Assembly: GCA_964567755.1 (NCBI GenBank)
Contig: CAZMNW010000041.1
Location: 35,887 to 99,886 of the forward strand
DNA length: 64,000 bases
Reading direction: 5' to 3'
DNA from: DASRJW01 sp964567755
Lineage (GTDB): Bacteria > Krumholzibacteriota > Krumholzibacteriia > G020349025
The first letter of the stretch is position 1; the number at the start of each line of letters is the position of its first letter. The position numbers were made by a program, and so were the translations under genes. Shown here in pieces: positions 47,014 to 58,136 of the stretch. The notes under the pieces were generated by a model, which worked only from the letters and a program-made list of their open reading frames with translations, searched no databases and was not told the DNA's origin.

Positions 47014-48491
47014 TCGAGCCCCAACTCCGCCGCCTCGATGGCCGCCACCAAGACCTGCGCTTTGTCGCGGGTTTCAGCGTACTCGAGGCGCGGATTGGAA
47101 TTGGCCACGATGCCGGCCCCCGCGCCGATGCTGGCCTGGCCGTCACGGCAAAGCACGGTGCGGATGGCGATGCAGACATCCATGTTGCCATCGAAACCAA
47201 AATAGCCGACGCCGCCGGCATAGACACCGCGCCGGCGCTTCTCCATCGCATGGATCAACTGCATGGCGCGCACCTTCGGCGCCCCGGACACGGTGCCGGC
47301 GGGAAAGCAGGCGCGCAGCACGTCGAAACAACTGGTGCCCTCGCGCGCCAGCCCGCGCACGCCGGAGACGAGATGCATCACGTGCGAGTAACGTTCGACG
47401 CTCATGAGTTCCTCGGCAACGACACTGCCGTACTGCGCGACGCGCCCGAGGTCGTTGCGCCCCAGATCCACCAGCATGATGTGCTCGGCACGTTCCTTGT
47501 CGCTCGCGCGCAGCTCTTCCTCCAGCCGCAAGTCTTCGACGCGCGTCGCGCCGCGCCGGCGCGTGCCGGCGATCGGGCGCAGCTCGATGACATCGTCTTC
47601 CTTGCGCACCAGGGCCTCGGGCGAGGCGCCGAGGACGACGTCGCTGCCGAAACGCAGGAAATACATGTAGGGGCTCGGGTTCATCTGGCGCAACGCTCGA
47701 TAGACATCGAATGGATCGCAATGGATGCGCGTCGAGAGCTGGTGCGAGAGCACGATCTGGAACACGTCGCCGGCCAGGATGTGCTCCTGCGCCCGGCGCA
47801 CGGCGCGCTCGAATTCGGCCGCCGATGCCGTGCTGCTCCACACCGGCCGGTGAGCGGACCTGTGGCCACTGTCATGCGTCGGGGTGAAGTTGCGCAGACG
47901 ATCCACGATCTGATCGATCTGCCGTGTCGCTTGCGCGTAGCTCTTGTCGGCATCGCCGGCTACCTTGGTGTTCACCACCACTTTGATCGTGTGCGCGAGA
48001 TTGTCGAACACGAGCAGCGGCCCGGTGATGAAGAACTGCGCGTCGGGCAAGTCTCCCCGCTTCCACGCCGGTAAGCCGATGCTGGCTTCGAGGAAACGGG
48101 CGCATTCGTACCCCAAGTAACCGACGGCGCCGCCTGTGAACCGCGGCAGACCCGGAACCGCCACCGGCCGGTAACGCCGCAGCAAACCCTCGAGACCAGC
48201 GACCGGGTCACGGACAGTCCGTGTCTGCCTCACGCCATCGGTCTCGATCACCATGCGCGTGCCTTCACAGCGCACGATGGCAGATGGGGCCACGCCAATG
48301 AAGGAGTAGCGGCCCCATTTCTCGCCGCCCTCGACGCTCTCCAAGAGAAACGCGTGCCGGCCATCATCGAGCTTCTTGAAGGCGGAAACCGGCGTTTCGA
48401 GATCCCCCAGGATCTCGCGATACACGGGGACGAGGTTGCCCTCGCGAGCTTTGCAGCGGAATTCTTCGAGCGTCGGCGTGTACGCGTGCAC
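47010..48491 (-). CDS. trpE: Anthranilate synthase component I
   Basis: TrpE makes anthranilate from chorismate. The 493-residue product has an N-terminal ligand domain (LVPVYREILGDLETPVSAF) with the tryptophan-feedback region LLESVEGG, and a C-terminal catalytic domain with ASPEALVRKEDD, IRPxAGTRRRG (LRPIAGTRRRGAT), AEHIMLVDLGRNDLGR and ACFPAGTVSGAPKVRAM. The LLES motif is intact, so feedback inhibition by Trp is expected. A GTG at 48491 has GGAGG 8 nt upstream and fits relatives; the in-frame GTG 48506 is less well supported. It lies 49 nt after nadK with no obvious leader peptide. Confidence 0.95.
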   Translation of the reverse strand: MHAYTPTLEEFRCKAREGNLVPVYREILGDLETPVSAFKKLDDGRHAFLLESVEGGEKWGRYSFIGVAPSAIVRCEGTRMVIETDGVRQTRTVRDPVAGLEGLLRRYRPVAVPGLPRFTGGAVGYLGYECARFLEASIGLPAWKRGDLPDAQFFITGPLLVFDNLAHTIKVVVNTKVAGDADKSYAQATRQIDQIVDRLRNFTPTHDSGHRSAHRPVWSSTASAAEFERAVRRAQEHILAGDVFQIVLSHQLSTRIHCDPFDVYRALRQMNPSPYMYFLRFGSDVVLGASPEALVRKEDDVIELRPIAGTRRRGATRVEDLRLEEELRASDKERAEHIMLVDLGRNDLGRVAQYGSVVAEELMSVERYSHVMHLVSGVRGLAREGTSCFDVLRACFPAGTVSGAPKVRAMQLIHAMEKRRRGVYAGGVGYFGFDGNMDVCIAIRTVLCRDGQASIGAGAGIVANSNPRLEYAETRDKAQVLVAAIEAAELGLE

Positions 48492-48540
48492 CCGGTGCGC
48501 CTCCACGCGCTTGCGGCCATGGGAAGGCAGGATAACAGCT

Positions 48541-49428
48541 TCAGGCCGGTGGTGTTTGGCGTCCGTGGCCCCAGCCGAGCTTGCTGCACAAGGTGCGATA
48601 GAAGCTCTGCTCCTGCGTGACCACGAGTTGCAGATCCTCTGCCGCGGCTCGTACCAGGATGCTCTCGCCACTGCGCATGGGCCACACCGGATAGCCGTCC
48701 ACACTGATGTCGGCCTGGTCCGACGTTGCCTGCACCAGACGAATCTCGACGCCCTCGTCGGCGCCCATGACAAGCGGCCGCAGCGACAACGTGTGGGCGC
48801 TGATGGGCGTGAGGATGACGGCGCGCAAGAGTGGCGAGACGATGGGCCCGCCGGCCGAAAGACTGTAGGCGGTGCTCCCGGATGGCGTGGCCACGATCAT
48901 GCCATCGGCGAGCGTGTGCCCGAGATCGACGCCGGCGGCACGCAACTCCACCGCCAGAACGCGCGCCGCTGGCCCATGCAGCACGACATCGTTGAGTGCG
49001 CGCACCGTCGCCACACGCTTGCCGTCGGATCGATGCTCGACCTCGAGCAGCATGCGTGCATCCAAGCGATACTGGCCGGCGAGGAGGCGCGTCACCGCGG
49101 CTTCGACTTGGCCTTCGGGCGTGTCGGTGAGGAACCCCAGACTGCCCAGGTTGATGCCGAGCAGCGGGCGCAAGTCGCTGCCGAGCAGGCGCACGGCGGA
49201 CAACAAGGTCCCGTCGCCTCCAAGCGCCAGCACCACGTCACCTTCATGCACATCCTCGACGCAGGTGTAGCCGTCGAGCTGGTGGGAAAAGTCGGGGCGC
49301 TCACGCAGCGCTGCCGCGGCCGGCGCCCACAACAGCGCCCGATGCGGTGGCGCGAGACAGGCACGCACGCGTTCCAGAACGTGGAGCGTGCTGGACTTGC
49401 GCGGGTTGACGACGAGGGCGAGATCCAC
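48541..49428 (-). CDS. nadK: NAD kinase
   Basis: NadK phosphorylates NAD to NADP. The 295-residue product has the GGDGT loop (ALGGDGTLLSAVRLLG), NLGSLGFLTD, the NDVV motif (RALNDVVLHG), and the Ser/Gly-rich GSTAYSLSAGGPIV segment. The start is GTG 49428, 9 nt after dxs. It links the isoprenoid cluster to the trp operon. Confidence 0.96.
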   Translation of the reverse strand: MDLALVVNPRKSSTLHVLERVRACLAPPHRALLWAPAAAALRERPDFSHQLDGYTCVEDVHEGDVVLALGGDGTLLSAVRLLGSDLRPLLGINLGSLGFLTDTPEGQVEAAVTRLLAGQYRLDARMLLEVEHRSDGKRVATVRALNDVVLHGPAARVLAVELRAAGVDLGHTLADGMIVATPSGSTAYSLSAGGPIVSPLLRAVILTPISAHTLSLRPLVMGADEGVEIRLVQATSDQADISVDGYPVWPMRSGESILVRAAAEDLQLVVTQEQSFYRTLCSKLGWGHGRQTPPA

Positions 49429-49437
49429 GCTCCCCCT

Positions 49438-51414
49438 TCAAGGGCGGCGCGTCACGGCCGAGCTCGGACTGGCGGGAATCGACCCCGGCTGGGGGACACC
49501 CAGCTCGGCACGCACCACGCGCGCGAGGTTGGCGGACGTGAGGCCGAGACGCTCGAGCTGGCGATCGCGCGGTGCTTGCTCGATGAACCGGTCCGGAATT
49601 CCCAACCGGCGCACGTGACCTTGCGGCACACGACGCTCCTCGCACAGCTCCAGCACCGCGGCGCCGAATCCTGCTTGCAGCTGGTGTTCCTCGGCCACGA
49701 CGACCAGCCGATGCTGTTGGACGACACGCAGCAACAGCTCGGCGTCCAGAGGCTTGGCGAAACGCGCGTTGACCACGGTGGGCATGACGCCATCGGTCTC
49801 GAGCTCGGCGGCGGCCTGGAGACACCACTCGACGCTGGTGCCGTAGCCGACGAGTGCGACGTCCTCGCCGGCGCGCAGCACCTGCGCCTTGCCCACGTTC
49901 AAGCGTTCGTAGCGGTCGCTCCCCGGCGCGCGCGGAGCGCTGCCGCGCGGAAAGCGCAGCGCGATCGGGCCGTCGTCGTACTGCAGCGCCGTGTACAGCA
50001 TGTGCCGCAGCTCGTCGGCATCGGCGGGCGCCATCAGCACCATGTTCGGAATGGTGCGCAAGTAGGCGATGTCGAATACGCCGTGATGCGTCGGTCCGTC
50101 TTCGCCGACCAGACCGGCGCGGTCGAGAACGAACACCACGTTCAGATTCTGCAACGCCACGTCATGGATGAGCTGATCGTACGCGCGCTGCAAGAAGGTC
50201 GAGTAGATCGCCGCCACCGGTTTGAGGCCACGCGTCGCCAGCCCACAGGCGAGCAGCACCGCCGCTTGCTCGGCGATGCCGACATCGAAGAAGCGTTCGG
50301 GATACTTCTCGCCGAACAATTGCGTGCCCGTGCCACTCGGCATGGCGGCCGTGATCGCCACCACGCGCGGATCGCGGCCGCCGAGATCCGCGAGTGCGTC
50401 GCCGAATACCTTCGTCCACGCCGGCGGCCCGGGTTTTGCCGGTTTGATGACGCCGGTCACCTTGTCGAAGCTGCCGAGCCCGTGGAAGACTTCCTGCTTC
50501 TCCTCGGCATAGGCATAGCCCTTGCCCTTGGTGGTCACCGCGTGCAGGAGAACCGGGCCCTTGAGCTTCTTCACATGTTGGAGCGCGTCGACGAGCACAC
50601 GGACGTCGTGACCGTCGAACGGTCCGAAGTAACGCAGCCCCAATTCCTCGAAGAGCATTCCGGGCGCCACCAGGTTCTTGACACCCTCTTTGACGCGGCT
50701 GGCCAGACCCTGGGCCTTGTCGCCGCGCGGCATCTTGCCCAACAACTCCCAGACTTCGGCCTCGAACTTCGAGTACACGCGGCTCGTGGTGACCCGCGTC
50801 AGGTACTTCGAGATCGCGCCCACATTCTTCGAGATCGACATCTCGTTGTCGTTGAGGATGACCAGCAGATCCGTGCCGAGATGTCCGATGTTGTTGATCG
50901 CCTCGTACGCCACACCGCCGGTCATGCCGCCATCGCCGACGATGGCGATGATGCGGAAGTCCTCGCCGCGCACGTCGCGGGCGATCGCCATCCCCAGCGC
51001 CGCCCCGAGAGACGTCGACGCGTGCGCGACACCGAAAGTGTCGTACGGGCTCTCGCTGCGCATCGGGAAGCCCGACAGACCGCCTTCCTGGCGCAAGGTG
51101 TGAAATCGGTCGCGACGGCCGGTAAGCAGCTTGTGGCCATACGCCTGGTGCCCCACGTCCCAGACGATCTGGTCGGTCGGTGCGTCGAAGACATGGTGCG
51201 TGGCGAGCGTGATCTCGACGGCTCCGAGGCTCGCACCCAGGTGTCCGCCCTGGGCGCTGACGACGGAGACGATCTCGTGACGAATTTCTTCGGCGAGCTG
51301 TTCCAACTGCTCGAAGCCGAGCGCCTTCAAATCGCGCGGGCTGTCGATGCGATCCAAGATCCGTGCAGACAAGAAGAAGCCTCGAAGGTCGAAGAAAGGC
51401 CGCGGAGCCGGCAT
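49438..51414 (-). CDS. dxs: 1-deoxy-D-xylulose-5-phosphate synthase
   Basis: Dxs makes DXP from pyruvate and glyceraldehyde 3-phosphate, the first step of the MEP isoprenoid pathway and a source of thiamine and pyridoxal precursors. The thiamine-diphosphate motif is GDGGMTGG...NDNEMSIS, the transketolase signature DVGHQAYGHKLLTGR is present, and the catalytic His/Glu set lies in the TTKGKGY and FDVGIAEQ regions. The start is uncertain: frame is open to GTG 51462; ATGs lie at 51426 and 51414; a TTG at 51372 with GAGG at 7 nt matches the usual family N-terminus (ILDRIDSP). Downstream of ispA in the common xseA-xseB-ispA-dxs order. Confidence 0.95.
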   Translation of the reverse strand: MPAPRPFFDLRGFFLSARILDRIDSPRDLKALGFEQLEQLAEEIRHEIVSVVSAQGGHLGASLGAVEITLATHHVFDAPTDQIVWDVGHQAYGHKLLTGRRDRFHTLRQEGGLSGFPMRSESPYDTFGVAHASTSLGAALGMAIARDVRGEDFRIIAIVGDGGMTGGVAYEAINNIGHLGTDLLVILNDNEMSISKNVGAISKYLTRVTTSRVYSKFEAEVWELLGKMPRGDKAQGLASRVKEGVKNLVAPGMLFEELGLRYFGPFDGHDVRVLVDALQHVKKLKGPVLLHAVTTKGKGYAYAEEKQEVFHGLGSFDKVTGVIKPAKPGPPAWTKVFGDALADLGGRDPRVVAITAAMPSGTGTQLFGEKYPERFFDVGIAEQAAVLLACGLATRGLKPVAAIYSTFLQRAYDQLIHDVALQNLNVVFVLDRAGLVGEDGPTHHGVFDIAYLRTIPNMVLMAPADADELRHMLYTALQYDDGPIALRFPRGSAPRAPGSDRYERLNVGKAQVLRAGEDVALVGYGTSVEWCLQAAAELETDGVMPTVVNARFAKPLDAELLLRVVQQHRLVVVAEEHQLQAGFGAAVLELCEERRVPQGHVRRLGIPDRFIEQAPRDRQLERLGLTSANLARVVRAELGVPQPGSIPASPSSAVTRRP

Positions 51415-51519
51415 CCACCCTGGCATCGCCACGGCGATGCCACCCCCACGCACCGGGCCCACGGCACGGGAATCGCCGTATTATCCGTGCCTTCCGCGGC
51501 ACGGTCAAGCACTGGAGCG

Positions 51520-52401
51520 TCAGCGAACGCGCGCGCCGATCTCGGCGATGAGGTCGCGGAGGGCGCCGCTCCGCGGCCAGCGCGCGAGAGCATCCCGGGC
51601 CGTCTCGATGTGCTGCTCCGCGCGCGCCCGCGAGGCACGGACGCCATAGAGTGCTGGGTCGGTGATCTTGCCGGCTGGCGCATCCTTGCCCGCCGATTTC
51701 CCCAGCTGCAGCGCGGACCCCGTGACATCGAGAATGTCGTCGACAATCTGAAAGGCGAGCCCCAGGTGCTGGCCGATGTCGCCGAGCGTGGCACGCTCGT
51801 CGTCGCTCGCGCCAGCGGTGATGCCGCCGCACACCATGGCGGCGCGGATCAAGGCTGCCGTCTTGGCGGCGTGAATGGCGTCCAGGAGATCGGGGGTCGG
51901 CGGCTGTTTCTCGCCCAGCAGATCGAGCATCTGCCCGCCGACCAGCTGGCGATGACTGGCGGCATCGGCGAGAACGCGGGCGCAAGCCACGGCACATGTC
52001 GCCTCCGTCCACGCCGCCGCCAGCACGACCTCGAAGGCCAGCGCCAGCAGCGCATCGCCCGCCAACACCGCCGTGGCCTCGTCGAACTGCACGTGACACG
52101 CGGGCTGACCGCGCCGCAAATCATCGTCGTCCATGCATGGAAGATCGTCGTGTACCAACGAATAGCAGTGCACGAGCTCAAAAGCAGCGGCAACATCGAG
52201 CACGGGCTCGGTCTCCACTTCGCGCAGCATGTCGTGCGTCCACAGCACCAGGATCGGGCGCAGGCGTTTGCCGCCGCCAAGCACCGCGTAGCGCATCGCC
52301 TCGCAGAGCCGCGGCGGCCCGCCTTGCAACAGATCGTCGAGACGCGACTCGACGCGGTGGCGGCTGTGCTTGGCCAGCTGCTCGAGCACGCGCGTGCTCA
52401 T
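51520..52401 (-). CDS. ispA: Polyprenyl diphosphate synthase (farnesyl/geranylgeranyl)
   Basis: This 293-residue enzyme condenses isopentenyl units. Both aspartate-rich motifs are seen: LVHDDLPCMDDDDLRRGQPA (first, FARM) and QIVDDILDVTG (second, SARM), and the KTAALIRAA segment is typical. Chain length of product cannot be fixed from sequence. It overlaps xseB by ATGA and precedes dxs, the usual arrangement. Confidence 0.95.
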   Translation of the reverse strand: MSTRVLEQLAKHSRHRVESRLDDLLQGGPPRLCEAMRYAVLGGGKRLRPILVLWTHDMLREVETEPVLDVAAAFELVHCYSLVHDDLPCMDDDDLRRGQPACHVQFDEATAVLAGDALLALAFEVVLAAAWTEATCAVACARVLADAASHRQLVGGQMLDLLGEKQPPTPDLLDAIHAAKTAALIRAAMVCGGITAGASDDERATLGDIGQHLGLAFQIVDDILDVTGSALQLGKSAGKDAPAGKITDPALYGVRASRARAEQHIETARDALARWPRSGALRDLIAEIGARVR

Positions 52402-52640
52402 GAGCCTTCCGGGGCCTCGAACGGCCGCGCTTCGGCGCTGCCGTCCTGGCGCTCGAGCAGTTTGTCGACGCGGACCCGTGCCTGCTCGAGAAGCTGGGTG
52501 CAGCGGTTGCCGAGGCGTAGCCCCTCTTCGAAAAGCACCAAGGCGCGGTCGAGCCCCAGCTGCGGCAATTCGAGCTCCTGCACGATGCGCTCGAGTCGAT
52601 CCATCGAGGCTTCGAAATCGGCGTTGTCGTCGTCACTCAT
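52398..52640 (-). CDS. xseB: Exodeoxyribonuclease VII small subunit
   Basis: XseB, the small helical subunit of exonuclease VII, is 80 residues here. It has the conserved FEASMDRLERIVQELE and LVLFEEGLRLGNRCTQLLEQA. The start at 52640 overlaps the xseA stop (ATGA), consistent with a fixed subunit ratio from coupled translation. Confidence 0.95.
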   Translation of the reverse strand: MSDDDNADFEASMDRLERIVQELELPQLGLDRALVLFEEGLRLGNRCTQLLEQARVRVDKLLERQDGSAEARPFEAPEGS

Positions 52641-53887
52641 GCTTGCGACTCCATTCCAGCCCGGCCGGCGCTGTCGATGCGCGCGGGCGCCATGCCGTCG
52701 GCGAAATGCAGGTGCAGTCGCTGCCGCGGATGTGTCCCCGCCGCGCGCGCCACGACGTCGCCGCTTTTGGGATCGATGCAATAGACGTAACCGCGCTCCA
52801 ACACGCCCCGCGGGCTGAGCGCCGACAGACGTCCGCGCGCAGCGTTCATTGTCGCCGTCAGCCGTTCCAGTCGCGTCGCGAGCGCGCGTTGCAGGCGCTC
52901 CTGCGATGCGTCGAGGCTCTGCAGGTGTTGCGCAATCAGGAGTTGCGGCCGCCGCAAACCATAGCTGTCGAGACTGCGCTGCAATCGATGGCGTTCGATG
53001 TCGCTCTGCTTGCGCAGCGCCATCGCCATGCGGCGTAAGGATGCCGCCAATCCACGCCGCACTTCCTCGCGGTCCGGCACCACCAGCGCCGCCGCCGCGG
53101 TGGGCGTCGCCGCACGCGCGTCGGCGACGAAATCGGCGATGGTGAAATCGGTCTCGTGGCCGACGGCGGAGACGATGGGGAGCCGCGACGCAGCGATGGC
53201 GCGCGCCACCCTCTCGTCGTTGAAAGCCGACAAATCCTCGAGGCTGCCGCCGCCGCGACCGAGGATGACGACATCCGCGACATCGTTGCGGTCGAGGAAG
53301 GCGAGAGCGCGGGCGATTTCGCCGGGTGCGTTCTCGCCTTGCACTGCCACCGGAACGATGCGCAGGTGCAGCAGCGGCCAGCGCATCGCGATCGTCGCCA
53401 CCATGTCGCGCACCGCCGCCCCAGTCGGCGACGTGACGAGAGCCACGCGTCGCGGCAAACGCGGCAGCGGCTTCTTGCGCTGGGCCTCGAACAAGCCCTC
53501 GCGCTGCAACTTGTCCTTGAGCTGACGAAAGGCCAGCTCAAGCGCCCCATGGCCGACCGGGTGCAGTGTCCGGACCTGCAGCTGGTACCTGCCTTGCGGC
53601 GCGTACAGACCCAACCTGCCACGGGCGCGCACGTGCAACCCGTGCTCCGGTTCGAAGCGCAGTTTCGTCGCATCGCTGCGAAACAGGACGCACTGCAACT
53701 GCGCCTGCGCGTCTTTCAAGGTGAAATACCAGTGGCCCGACGCCTGGCGCCGGATGTTGGAGATTTCGCCCTCGACGTCGACGTCGCCAAAGGCCGCTTC
53801 GAGCAGTCGCTTGACGCGTTCGTTGATCTCGCTGACGCTGTACACGGGTGACGCCGGCGTGGCGGCGAACAGGTCTGGCTGGACCAT
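52637..53887 (-). CDS. xseA: Exodeoxyribonuclease VII large subunit
   Basis: XseA, the 416-residue catalytic subunit, degrades single-stranded DNA. An N-terminal OB-fold (VYSVSEINERVKRLLEAAF; DVDVEGEISNIRRQASGHWYFTLKD) is followed by the central nuclease region with VALVTSPTGAAVRDM, VVILGRGGGSLEDLSAFNDE and VSAVGHETDFTIADFVAD (family block) and a coiled-coil tail. Stop of folD and start of xseA are adjacent (TGAATG). Confidence 0.97.
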   Translation of the reverse strand: MVQPDLFAATPASPVYSVSEINERVKRLLEAAFGDVDVEGEISNIRRQASGHWYFTLKDAQAQLQCVLFRSDATKLRFEPEHGLHVRARGRLGLYAPQGRYQLQVRTLHPVGHGALELAFRQLKDKLQREGLFEAQRKKPLPRLPRRVALVTSPTGAAVRDMVATIAMRWPLLHLRIVPVAVQGENAPGEIARALAFLDRNDVADVVILGRGGGSLEDLSAFNDERVARAIAASRLPIVSAVGHETDFTIADFVADARAATPTAAAALVVPDREEVRRGLAASLRRMAMALRKQSDIERHRLQRSLDSYGLRRPQLLIAQHLQSLDASQERLQRALATRLERLTATMNAARGRLSALSPRGVLERGYVYCIDPKSGDVVARAAGTHPRQRLHLHFADGMAPARIDSAGRAGMESQA

Positions 53888-54754
53888 TCAGATCCTCCCG
53901 TTGCGGCGCCACGCGAGCGTGGTGTTGCGCATCAGCATCGCGACCGTCATCGGACCGACGCCGCCGGGCACCGGCGTGATGGCGCTCGCCACGGCGGCGG
54001 CCGCGTCGAAATCAACGTCGCCCACCAACTGTCGCGTCGGGGTGCGGTGTATGCCTACATCGATGACGACCGCACCCGGCCGCACCCATTCACCGCGCAC
54101 GAAACGCGCGCTGCCGGCGGCTGCCACGAGAATCTCGGCCTCGAAGAGCCGCGCCGGCACGTCGCGGCTGCGCGTGTGCACGACGGTGACGGTGGCGTTT
54201 CCGCCAGGCGCGCGCCGCATGAGCAACAGCGCTAACGGTTTGCCCACCAGGCTGCTCCGGCCAACGATGACGACGCGCCGCCCTTCGGTGGGAATGTCAT
54301 GGCGCCGGAGCAACTCCACCACGCCAGCGGGAGTGCAAGGGTGGAAACCGGTGTCGTCTTCGGCCACAAGTTTGCCCAGATTCGTGGGGTGGAGCCCGTC
54401 GACGTCCTTGGCCGGGTCGAGCCTCTGCAGGAGCGCGCGCGCGTCGAGACTGGCGGGCAACGGGAGCTGCAGCAAGATGCCGTCCACTGCCGGATCGGCG
54501 TTCAAACGTTCGAGAACGCGCACCACATCGTCCGCGGTGGCATTCCCCGGCAACGGATCGAAAAAGGAACGGATCCCGCACGTGGCGCACGCCTTGAGCT
54601 TGTTGCGCACGTACACATGCGAGGCAGGATCGTCGCCGACGAGAACGGCTGCAAGCCCGGGCGGGCGCGCCCGAGCCGCGGTCGCAATCTCCAGGCGCAG
54701 CTCCTGCAGCAAGGTATCGGCAAGCGAGCGTCCGTCGAGTGTGCGCGCGACCAT
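53888..54754 (-). CDS. folD: Methylenetetrahydrofolate dehydrogenase/cyclohydrolase
   Basis: FolD interconverts methylene- and formyl-tetrahydrofolate with NADP. The 288-residue product has the ABVLVGDDPASHVYVRNKLKAC catalytic Lys/Tyr region (VYVRNKLKAC), DGILLQLPLP, and the NADP-binding VVIVGRSSLVGKPLALLL. Start at 54754 has AAGGA upstream. It follows the 6S RNA gene, reminiscent of the proteobacterial zapA-ssrS-fau (5-formyl-THF cycloligase) order, where the gene after the 6S RNA also works on folates. Confidence 0.97.
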   Translation of the reverse strand: MVARTLDGRSLADTLLQELRLEIATAARARPPGLAAVLVGDDPASHVYVRNKLKACATCGIRSFFDPLPGNATADDVVRVLERLNADPAVDGILLQLPLPASLDARALLQRLDPAKDVDGLHPTNLGKLVAEDDTGFHPCTPAGVVELLRRHDIPTEGRRVVIVGRSSLVGKPLALLLMRRAPGGNATVTVVHTRSRDVPARLFEAEILVAAAGSARFVRGEWVRPGAVVIDVGIHRTPTRQLVGDVDFDAAAAVASAITPVPGGVGPMTVAMLMRNTTLAWRRNGRI

Positions 54755-54823
54755 GATCCGTCCTTCGGCGTGGAAGGCCGGCGATCCGAGCGCGAGGCGA
54801 CAGCATCGAAGACTTGGAGAACG

Positions 54824-55012
54824 GGAGAAGAACTCCCCACCGCGCCGTGGATCGAGGCCTCTTTGAACCTGGTAACCAGGTGGGCACCGTCACGCCGCCT
54901 GCAGTCTCAGCCTGTCAAGGGCCAAGACATCGAGCCGCGCTTCTGGTCCCCGTCATCGAGGTGTTGGCTCAAAAAAATATCGACCCACCTGCTGAGCAGG
55001 GAATTCTTCTCC
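54824..55012 (-). ncRNA. ssrS: 6S RNA
   Basis: Between zapA and folD, a 189-nt segment folds like 6S RNA. Its ends pair over 14 bp: the 5' end (GGAGAAGAATTCCC, 55012-54999) with the 3' end (GGGGAGTTCTTCTCC, 54838-54824; one G-U). The interior has blocks resembling E. coli 6S: GGTCGATATTT on the 5' side (E. coli GAGCCGATATTT) and CACCTGGTTACCAGGTTCAAAG on the 3' side in two pieces (ACCTGGTT, CAGGTTCAAAG; E. coli ACCTTGAACCAAGGGTTCAAGG). Length matches E. coli (184 nt), and position next to zapA is the classic ssrS location. 6S RNA binds the housekeeping RNA polymerase holoenzyme and adjusts transcription in stationary phase. A protein-coding frame is not credible here. Confidence 0.88.
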
Positions 55013-55016
55013 AGCA

Positions 55017-55046
55017 AGTCTATCCAACCGCACGAGGCAGGAGCAA
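55017..55046 (-). promoter_or_regulatory. Candidate 6S RNA promoter
   Basis: TTGCTC (55041-55046) and TAGACT (55017-55022) are separated by 18 nt, and the TAGACT ends 4 nt before the predicted 6S 5' end. The promoter lies just beyond the zapA stop at 55054. Boxes are weak, and processing from the zapA transcript is also possible. Confidence 0.45.
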
Positions 55047-55053
55047 GACAATC

Positions 55054-55338
55054 TCAAAGCGAGCGGGACAAGACCTCGGCGAGTGCATCCGCCTTGCTCG
55101 TGACATCCTGCTCCGTCTGCTGACGTTGACGTCGCTCCTTGAACAGCTCGTCGGCAATGTTGATCGCCGCCAGGATCGCCACTTTCGTCGAAGAGACCAG
55201 GCTCTGGTTTTGCGCGATTTCCTGCATCTTGGCGTCGACGTAGACGGCGACGGTCTTGACGTAGTCGGGGTCGACGTCGGCGCGGATGTGGTATTCGCTG
55301 CCGAAGATCTCCACCCGCGTGGTCTTCACCCGCTCCAT
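55054..55338 (-). CDS. zapA: Cell division protein ZapA
   Basis: ZapA crosslinks FtsZ filaments at midcell. The 94-residue product has the family N-terminus VKTTRVEIFGSEYHIRADVDP, the central VAVYVDAKMQEIA helix and a C-terminal coiled coil containing VAILAAINIADELFKER. The start at 55338 has GGGAG at 5 nt spacing. It follows a ZapB-like gene and precedes the 6S RNA, the same order as zapA-ssrS in Proteobacteria. Confidence 0.92.
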   Translation of the reverse strand: MERVKTTRVEIFGSEYHIRADVDPDYVKTVAVYVDAKMQEIAQNQSLVSSTKVAILAAINIADELFKERRQRQQTEQDVTSKADALAEVLSRSL

Positions 55339-55400
55339 GGCAGCTCCCGGTCGGAACCAGAGGTCGGATCTCGAGCTCTTGCGAACCCCAAGGACAAAGA

Positions 55401-55700
55401 TCAGATTTCGAGCTCTTCGAACTTGGCCAACATGGTGTCGATGCGGCTGCGAATCTCCTCGCGGTCGCGCTCGTAGCGCGCCCATTCCTTCTCGCGTTCG
55501 CGCAGCAAACGGCCCTCGTTGACGAGCTCCTGCTTTTCGGCACCCAAGTCGTCGGCCCGGCGCTCCAGCGCGTGTCGGTCCTGCTGCAGCTGCGTCGCCT
55601 CTTGTTCCAAGCGTTTGTTTTCCTGGCGCAGCCGCGCGATCAGGTCGACCGTTTTTTGAATCCGTTCCTCGAGACGCGAAAGACTCTCCATGTGCTCCAC
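55401..55700 (-). CDS. ZapB-like coiled-coil protein
   Basis: This 99-residue protein is almost entirely one coiled coil (RLEERIQKTVDLIARLRQENKRLEQEATQLQQDRHALE split over its length), similar to ZapB, which joins ZapA at the division ring. Assignment rests on composition and on the gene lying next to zapA. A GTG at 55700 has GGAGGAG 7 nt upstream; an ATG three codons later (55691) is an alternative. It sits 28 nt after pheT. Confidence 0.72.
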   Translation of the reverse strand: MEHMESLSRLEERIQKTVDLIARLRQENKRLEQEATQLQQDRHALERRADDLGAEKQELVNEGRLLREREKEWARYERDREEIRSRIDTMLAKFEELEI

Positions 55701-55728
55701 CCGTAATCTCCTCCCTACCCGTGGCGGT

Positions 55729-58128
<2,400 letters not shown>

Positions 58129-58136
58129 GGAACTCC

